Assembly: GCA_963597355.1 (NCBI GenBank)
Contig: CAVBPR010000013.1
Location: 62,001 to 126,000, forward strand
Origin: UMGS1766 sp963597355
GTDB lineage: Bacteria; Bacillota; Clostridia; Oscillospirales; Oscillospiraceae
DNA length: 64,000 nt
Direction: 5' to 3'
In this document: positions 59,355 to 64,000 of the stretch, one piece after another
How positions within the stretch are numbered: position 1 is the first letter of the stretch
Layout: every line of letters begins with the position of its first letter
Notes under the pieces: model-generated
The model's database searches: none
What the model was told of the DNA's origin: nothing
What the model saw: the letters and a program-made list of their open reading frames with translations, nothing else
Position numbers and translations under genes: made by a program

Positions 59355-60901
59355 CAAGCCGTGATGACTTCAAGTCCCAGATGGCGGCCAAGTGCACAGA
59401 CCTGCTCGAAGCAGTCGCCATAAACCAGCGGAATATGGTTGCCCACTTCCAGCTGTTTCTGAAAAAAGTCATTGCCGTCCTTCACACGAAAGAATACACC
59501 CTCGGAGCAGGAGTAGTCACCAAAGCCTACGCCGCCGACGATCTCACCCTTAGAAACAAACAGCTTGGAGCAGTCCGGCGAGATACGGCACATAGTGATC
59601 GTCTGGCCGGCATCTCGATTGAAGTCATAACGCAGCGTGACACCAAAGCCACTGGCAGCAAAAGGACGGATCGCATAGGGTGCTTTGGGGGCATCCCAGC
59701 CCTGCATATTGCGCCGGGGAACTGCATGCCAAGTCAAGATCACATTGTCGGGATCAGCCTTGACTACATCCAGACACTCATCGTTGATATCAGTGTGGAA
59801 GAAGGGCGACAGACCATAGCGGCCACCGGCGATTGCTTTCGCATCGTGAGTCGTGTTGCCCATATAAGCAGGCTTGTCTGCAAGACAAGACAGCACGGCA
59901 ATGGACAGGCAGGCTGGGATGTCATATTCGCAGGCAGAGGGCACACCCAATTCACCCAGCAGGGAGTGAGTCAGACAGAAGGTCATGTGCTCCTCATTGA
60001 GTCGTCGGGTTGCACAGGCATCAGGGCAGGGCGCAGAGAAAGCATTACAGCCATAATAGTCCAGCATCTTCTTGACTGTGATATAAAACCGTTCGGAATT
60101 CAACACTTCCCTGCGTTCCATATCACACTCAACCGCATTGTCAATAAGATCATCTGCCAATGCCTCCATCTCAGCCACATCATCTTCAGTGGGATTCAGC
60201 GTGGCACGGCCAGGAAGTGTATGGTTCTTTCCAGACTCACCGATATGCGTCTGATCCAGCAATTCATGAATGTTCACAAAGGTGAACTGTGTTCCCAAAA
60301 CATCCGTAACATGTTCCAGACTGACGAAATTAGCCATGTCACTGACAGAACGTGTCGTACCAAAACGGGCAGCGCAAAGCACGCGCGTCTCTTTCAGCAT
60401 CTTAGCTGCCCGCAGCACCTCGAGGAAGTCCACGGTTTCTTTCCATGTACGATAAGCATAGCTCTCCAGCCCTCTGGAACGGGTAGATGCAATCAGAATT
60501 GTCTGCATGCACTGAGGCCCCGGAATGGTGATAATAGGCTTTTGAGCCTTCTGCGCAAAGTCAATGATAAGGTCACTCAGCCGTCCCATCGGACCAATCA
60601 GATAGATATCAGCCTCTTCGCGGCCTGTCATCATCTGATTCAGAATATCAGGGGTGATCAAAAACTCCTCGTTGCGGTCAATCCAGATGGGTTCCATTAC
60701 ATTGAAGTGAGGGCTGGTCAGATTCTCGGCGATTTCCTCATGCGCACCTTTAATCAGCTGGGCGTTGGCCATATCGTCAAAGTCTTTGGTTAGTTCGAAG
60801 TCCTTACCCATGCGGCAAGGTCCCTCAAATACATAGTCATGATGCAGCGTCACCAGAATGGGACAGATGTTTAGCTTGACGTCTTTACCGAGATGAATCA
60901 T
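59354..60901 (-). CDS. L-fucose/L-arabinose isomerase-like protein
   Basis: A 515-residue protein of the fucose isomerase-like superfamily. It begins KLNICPILVTLHHDYVFEGP; LIGPMGRLSDLIIDFA and PIITIPGPQCM belong to the N-terminal Rossmann-like domains. The C-terminal domain includes LTWHAVPRRNMQGW, SKGEIVGGVGFGDYSCSEG and EVGNHIPLVYGDCFEQV, where the His is in the place of a metal or substrate residue. It is shorter than FucI (about 590). AGGAGG precedes the ATG at 60901. The tight coupling with a desulfurase is unusual for a sugar isomerase, so the true reaction is open. Confidence 0.78.
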   Translation of the reverse strand: MIHLGKDVKLNICPILVTLHHDYVFEGPCRMGKDFELTKDFDDMANAQLIKGAHEEIAENLTSPHFNVMEPIWIDRNEEFLITPDILNQMMTGREEADIYLIGPMGRLSDLIIDFAQKAQKPIITIPGPQCMQTILIASTRSRGLESYAYRTWKETVDFLEVLRAAKMLKETRVLCAARFGTTRSVSDMANFVSLEHVTDVLGTQFTFVNIHELLDQTHIGESGKNHTLPGRATLNPTEDDVAEMEALADDLIDNAVECDMERREVLNSERFYITVKKMLDYYGCNAFSAPCPDACATRRLNEEHMTFCLTHSLLGELGVPSACEYDIPACLSIAVLSCLADKPAYMGNTTHDAKAIAGGRYGLSPFFHTDINDECLDVVKADPDNVILTWHAVPRRNMQGWDAPKAPYAIRPFAASGFGVTLRYDFNRDAGQTITMCRISPDCSKLFVSKGEIVGGVGFGDYSCSEGVFFRVKDGNDFFQKQLEVGNHIPLVYGDCFEQVCALGRHLGLEVITA

Positions 60902-60953
60902 ATTTTTGTTCCTCCTGTTCTGAGATTTGGTTCTGTGGTTACTTGCTGAATTT

Positions 60954-60959
60954 ATTATA
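60954..60959 (-). promoter_or_regulatory. -10 box of the isomerase-desulfurase operon
   Basis: TATAAT on the minus strand, about 50 bases before the ATG at 60901. No good -35 box lies 16-18 bases upstream (TTCTCA is the nearest), which fits an activator-dependent promoter under the divergent LysR gene. Confidence 0.5.
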
Positions 60960-60998
60960 GCGTTGCACCGAACCATTGAGAAACAACTAGAACGGCTA

Positions 60999-61027
60999 TT
61001 TACAATTTGATTTTGTGAATTTATAAT
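60999..61027 (+). promoter_or_regulatory. Promoter of the right-hand LysR gene
   Basis: TTTACA (60999-61004) and TATAAT (61022-61027), spacer 17. The predicted start of transcription near 61034 rules out the in-frame ATG at 61031 as a start codon. Confidence 0.65.
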
Positions 61028-61102
61028 AAAATGGTATTAGATTCACATCAGATTATTGGTAATCATACCGAGACAATAGGTTTATCAGAGGAGATCGGGA
61101 CT

Positions 61103-61984
61103 ATGATGTATCAACGCATCCGCACATTTTTAGAGGTTGCAAGTTGCCTGAATTTCTCTCAAGCGGCTGAGCGGCTTTATATTAGTCAGCAGGCTGTGAC
61201 AAAGCAGATTGCTGCGCTGGAGCAAGAGCTGGGAATCAAACTATTTTACCGAACAACCCGACAGGTTTTGCTGACTCCGGCAGGAAGTGCACTCAGAGAT
61301 GACTTTACTCAAATCAACCGCCAGATCAACGACAGTATCCACCGTGCCAGAGATCTGGAACGCTCCGGAAAAAAACTTCTGAGAGTTGGTTTCTTGTCTG
61401 CGCTTTCTCGTCGGGACATCATTTTACCTGTGGTGAATTATATCAGTAAGTACTACCCGGAATTGGAATTGGAAATCAAGCTAATGGACTTTATTGATCT
61501 GCGCAATAGCTTGCTGGATAATAGGCTAGACTTCTGTGTGACGACCTCTAACGACTGGCAACTATGGCCGGATGTGCGAGCAACTATCCTTCAACGTAAA
61601 CAGTTCCAAATCGTTTGTTCCGTCCGTCATCCACTGTCACAGTTAAAAGAGGTAGGATCGGATGATTTGAAGAAGTATGTACAGTTGATCCTGCCCCGGG
61701 ACAATATTATGAGCGGGATTGAGCAATGGGGGCGCAAAATACCATATAGTAGGACTGTACTCTGTCCGGATATTAGTACCCTTATGGTGCATCTTGAACT
61801 TGGTGAAGGTTTTGCATTGCTGACCAAAGTCATTGAGGGATATGACGCAGAAAATTTATTCTATTGGAATGTTCCGTTTCCCGAGGCTCATGCAGAAATT
61901 GTTTGTATATGTAGTGAACAGGCAAGTGATGAAATCAAACAGATCATCTATCATATCAAGAAAGATGAAGTGGTAAATATATAA
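61103..61984 (+). CDS. LysR-family transcriptional regulator (divergent from isomerase-desulfurase operon)
   Basis: A 293-residue regulator, MMYQRIRTFLEVASCLNFSQ onward, with helix-turn-helix AAERLYISQQAVTKQIAALE and LFYRTTRQVLLTPAG. The effector domain is about residues 90-290. The start at 61103 follows GAGGAGATCGGG. Divergent position suggests it controls the isomerase, desulfurase and MFS genes in response to their substrate. Confidence 0.92.
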   Translation: MMYQRIRTFLEVASCLNFSQAAERLYISQQAVTKQIAALEQELGIKLFYRTTRQVLLTPAGSALRDDFTQINRQINDSIHRARDLERSGKKLLRVGFLSALSRRDIILPVVNYISKYYPELELEIKLMDFIDLRNSLLDNRLDFCVTTSNDWQLWPDVRATILQRKQFQIVCSVRHPLSQLKEVGSDDLKKYVQLILPRDNIMSGIEQWGRKIPYSRTVLCPDISTLMVHLELGEGFALLTKVIEGYDAENLFYWNVPFPEAHAEIVCICSEQASDEIKQIIYHIKKDEVVNI

Positions 61985-62323
61985 TTGTGAACGGCACCGA
62001 AAGACGGAACGCAAAAATTTATCTCTGTGACGCACCGTAACGACCTGTGTGGACTCTTAGATGGAGAGGCCGGAACCTGCCCCTTCTTCTCTGTTTGTGG
62101 GCGGAGTTCCACCGACCACCTACGTGAGGGGCGCTACTCCCCTGACTGCCGGACAGCAAAAAGCATTTCAGAGATGTCTATGCCCCCATTCTGGGGGAAT
62201 GCGGGGAAAAGCTGAAAGTACTAATGAAAAGGGAGATCGCACCGCTCTGGGCAGGGAAATAGACATATAGCAAGAAAGGCTGGGATGATCCCAGCCTTTC
62301 TTGCTATATATGCCACGTTATAA
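61985..62323. other. 339-base gap with a possible relic ORF
   Basis: No gene is supported with confidence. A 69-codon frame at 62061-62270 (plus) reads SLFVGGVPPTTYVRGATPLT, then a Cys/His segment and a charged end. It lacks a good ribosome site, and an overlapping second frame is also open. It could be a piece of a mobile-element gene. A long palindrome occupies the right end. Confidence 0.35.
62265..62309. repeat. Perfect 22-base inverted repeat
   Basis: Arms of 22 bases, beginning ATATAGCAAGAAAGGCTG, are separated by a single base (62287). The A/T-rich outer ends give U-rich tails both ways, so it can serve as a bidirectional terminator for the relic region and for the polyferredoxin gene, whose stop codon is 14 bases away. 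It coincides with a sharp change in base composition to its right. Confidence 0.75.
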
Positions 62324-63229
62324 TTATAAGGTGATAAACCGGCAAAAGCCGAGGCACACGCCCATGGCAAAGAACAGCGCCGCCTTGATGAGCACGGGCA
62401 GCCAGAGCTTTCCCTGGGACAGGCGGATGTCCCAACGGCTGATATTGCCCTTGGGGCAGGTGCCCATGCAGGCCTCACAGGCGATGCACTCGCCGCTGCG
62501 CAGGCTCGCGTCATCCAGCTTCAGATCCACCGGGCAGCGCTTGGCGCAGGCGGAGCAGCCGGGGATGCACTGGGTGCCGTTCCGGTGCAGTTGGGCAAAG
62601 GGCAGCACCGGCAGGAGGGCAAACACTGCCCCCATCGGGCACAGGAACTGGCAAAAGAACCGGGACTGTGCCGCCATGCCGATGAGAATCAGCACAAACA
62701 GCGCGATGCCCACGCCATAGCCCGCCGCCGGAAGTTTTAACGCCGTCAGCCGGGAAAAGACATCCCACGGGCTGGTACCGGTCAGCTTTCCATACACGCC
62801 GAGGGCGCACAGCACCACGATCAGCGCAAGAATGAGGTACTTCACCTTCTGCCCCCAGCGCACTGCCCGCTCCGGGAACTGGAACTGCTTTTTCCGGTGC
62901 AGCAGCTTCTTCTGCACAAGCCCGGACAGCCAGTAGACGAGATCGCCCAGGCCTCCGAAGGCGCACACATAGCCGCAGAAGAAGCGGCCAAACAGGACGG
63001 TAAATCCGCACAGGCCGATCAGCGACAGCACAAAGCTGTCCAACTGGAGAAGCTCTCCCGCTCCGATCCACTGGAACAGGTGCTTCACGCCGGAGAAACC
63101 AGCTACGAATGCGCCGGGCATGGTCAGGAAGAAGAACGCCTGAATACCCGCTCTCAGCCACGCCCGGTGCTTGAGTGTCCGCTGGCGCTTCTGGGCCGCA
63201 GTCAGCGGCTTTTTCTGTGTCTCATTCAT
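62324..63229 (-). CDS. Membrane polyferredoxin, NapH/NosR-like 4Fe-4S protein
   Basis: A 301-residue protein with about five membrane segments. FFCGYVCAFGGLGD and FFCQFLCPMGAVFALLP are membrane-edge cysteine motifs as in NapH/NosR/CcoG proteins. Two ferredoxin clusters follow at the C-terminal side: CIPGCSACAKRCPVDL and CIACEACMGTCPKGN. It would carry electrons from the cytoplasm across the membrane to the FMN-binding partners encoded just upstream (4-base overlap). The base composition is markedly GC-richer than the rest of the window. Confidence 0.85.
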   Translation of the reverse strand: MNETQKKPLTAAQKRQRTLKHRAWLRAGIQAFFFLTMPGAFVAGFSGVKHLFQWIGAGELLQLDSFVLSLIGLCGFTVLFGRFFCGYVCAFGGLGDLVYWLSGLVQKKLLHRKKQFQFPERAVRWGQKVKYLILALIVVLCALGVYGKLTGTSPWDVFSRLTALKLPAAGYGVGIALFVLILIGMAAQSRFFCQFLCPMGAVFALLPVLPFAQLHRNGTQCIPGCSACAKRCPVDLKLDDASLRSGECIACEACMGTCPKGNISRWDIRLSQGKLWLPVLIKAALFFAMGVCLGFCRFITL

Positions 63230-63672
63230 CCTGCCGCCGCCTTTCCCAGTGCGTCCGCCGCCGCATCGATGAGGCCGGTGGAGCTGAACGTCGCACCGGA
63301 GACGGTATCCACCTCGGCCGACTGCGCAGAAACGATCTTATCCAGCACGGCCAGGGCCTGATTATAGTACGCTGGGTCTTCCCCGTCGGCACTGAGCACG
63401 GTGATGTCCGTCACCCTTCCGTCCGCGACGGTGACAGAGACGGTGATCTCACCGCCGAAGCCAATACCGGTGCCCTCATAAGTACCGTCCTTGTAGCCGC
63501 TGGTTGCGTCCTGCTCCGTCAGTGCAGCATTATAGGTCTCCACCTCGTCAATGAGCAGCTGCCGCTCCGCCACCACCGCGGCGCGGCTGACGGCGATGTG
63601 CTGATACTGCCAGAGCACGCCGAGAATGAGCAGGAGACTGACAATGCGGATGGCAAAGTTCATATATTTCAT
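63226..63672 (-). CDS. Membrane-anchored FMN-binding protein
   Basis: A 148-residue protein with an N-terminal anchor (FAIRIVSLLLILGVLWQYQ, about residues 6-24). An extracytoplasmic FMN_bind domain follows, with GYKDGTYEGTGIGFGG, ITVSVTVADGRVTDITVL and the motif DTVSGATFSS. In NqrC/RnfG-type proteins D-x-x-S-G-A-T-x-S/T is the site of covalent FMN attachment by ApbE. GAGGAGG precedes the ATG; both gene ends overlap neighbours by four bases. Confidence 0.85.
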   Translation of the reverse strand: MKYMNFAIRIVSLLLILGVLWQYQHIAVSRAAVVAERQLLIDEVETYNAALTEQDATSGYKDGTYEGTGIGFGGEITVSVTVADGRVTDITVLSADGEDPAYYNQALAVLDKIVSAQSAEVDTVSGATFSSTGLIDAAADALGKAAAG

Positions 63673-64000
63673 GCTTCGTCCTCCTCTGTCGGCTTTGCCT
63701 GCTCCAGCGCCTGCTGGGCGGCGGACTGGATCGCACGGGAGGAATAGGTCGCCCGGCTGACCGTGTCTACCTCGTCTGCGCCCTGCTTTTGCAGAATCTG
63801 GCTGACCACGCCCTCAAACCAGGTGTTTTTATAAGTGCGACCATTGATGGCATAGTCCAGATAGTTCTCGTTATCCTCCGGCGATTCGGAGGTGTCGTTC
63901 TCCTTCGTCACGGTCACAGAGGTCAGCACGCCGTCCTGCACGACAAGCTCCACCCGGACGTCATAGCAGAACAGATTCTCATCCGTGCACACTGCCGTGG
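63669..64000 (-). CDS. FMN-binding protein, 5' end beyond window
   Basis: The open frame runs off the right edge; 109 C-terminal residues are visible. It shows VELVVQDGVLTSVTVTKEND, then YLDYAINGRTYKNTWFEGVV and DTVSRATYSSRAI, an FMN_bind domain in which the usual SGAT is SRAT. The loss of the glycine may mean that FMN is bound differently or not covalently. An acidic tail ends it. It overlaps the next gene by four bases and is part of the same electron-transfer operon. Confidence 0.75.
   Translation of the reverse strand, partial: TAVCTDENLFCYDVRVELVVQDGVLTSVTVTKENDTSESPEDNENYLDYAINGRTYKNTWFEGVVSQILQKQGADEVDTVSRATYSSRAIQSAAQQALEQAKPTEEDEA

Noticed and set aside
1..64000. CRISPR array, insertion sequence or replication origin
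   Set aside because: No regularly spaced direct repeats, transposase gene or DnaA-box cluster was seen anywhere in the window.

Overview
The window looks like a chromosome segment of an anaerobic, gut-type Clostridia (Firmicutes), probably in the Oscillospiraceae/Butyricicoccaceae range. This is an inference from gene content: GOGAT with DapL, both type I and type III glutamine synthetases, an ANTAR regulator, a tryptophan T-box, CCA-encoded tRNAs and strong AGGAGG-type ribosome sites with frequent TTG/GTG starts. No 16S gene is present, so the genus is open.

Layout. 1-1.9 kb: start of a GspF/PilC-type membrane protein and a transglutaminase-like lipoprotein. 2-13.8 kb: nitrogen assimilation. 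The minus strand carries glnA, an ANTAR regulator, dapL, gltB and gltD; the plus strand carries glnN (type III GS). Two leaders, before gltB and glnN, carry hexaloop hairpins of the kind ANTAR proteins bind. 14-20 kb: a minus-strand operon with a Cys-rich leader peptide, an intrinsic terminator, a YezD-like protein, a sulfonate/nitrate-type ABC importer, a molybdopterin oxidoreductase and a multi-cluster ferredoxin. This is the strongest candidate for an undescribed system: a sulfur-regulated importer coupled to an oxygen-independent Mo/W enzyme. 20-26 kb: a DivIVA-like protein coupled to an orphan fumarase-type beta subunit, an RNA methyltransferase, a LysR regulator, a CoA-transferase and a 6-oxocamphor-hydrolase-like crotonase. 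26-31.6 kb: a Dlt-like cassette (adenylation enzyme, PLP decarboxylase, carrier protein, MBOAT, SGNH-like protein). 33-38.3 kb: fatty-acid synthesis genes acpP-fabD-fabG-fabF-fabZ-accD-accA, without accB or accC. 38.4-48.2 kb: an alpha/beta-hydrolase lipoprotein, tRNA-Arg, rpoC, rpoB, a small membrane protein and tRNA-Leu. 48.3-56 kb: a complete T-box-controlled trp operon (EGDCFBA) with a transaldolase-family gene between trpF and trpB.

Right end. At 56.1 kb there is only the 3' end of a tRNA (T arm, acceptor strand, CCA), as expected for an integration scar. Beyond it lie accessory genes: an MFS transporter, a decayed NADH:flavin oxidoreductase tail, a cysteine desulfurase with an N-terminal carrier-protein-like domain, a fucose-isomerase-like protein and a LysR regulator. 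After a long palindrome, a clearly GC-richer segment encodes a polyferredoxin and two FMN-binding proteins resembling flavin-based trans-membrane electron transfer modules; it runs off the window.

Limits: functions were assigned by reading motifs and family patterns by eye. No database searches, folding programs or alignments were run.
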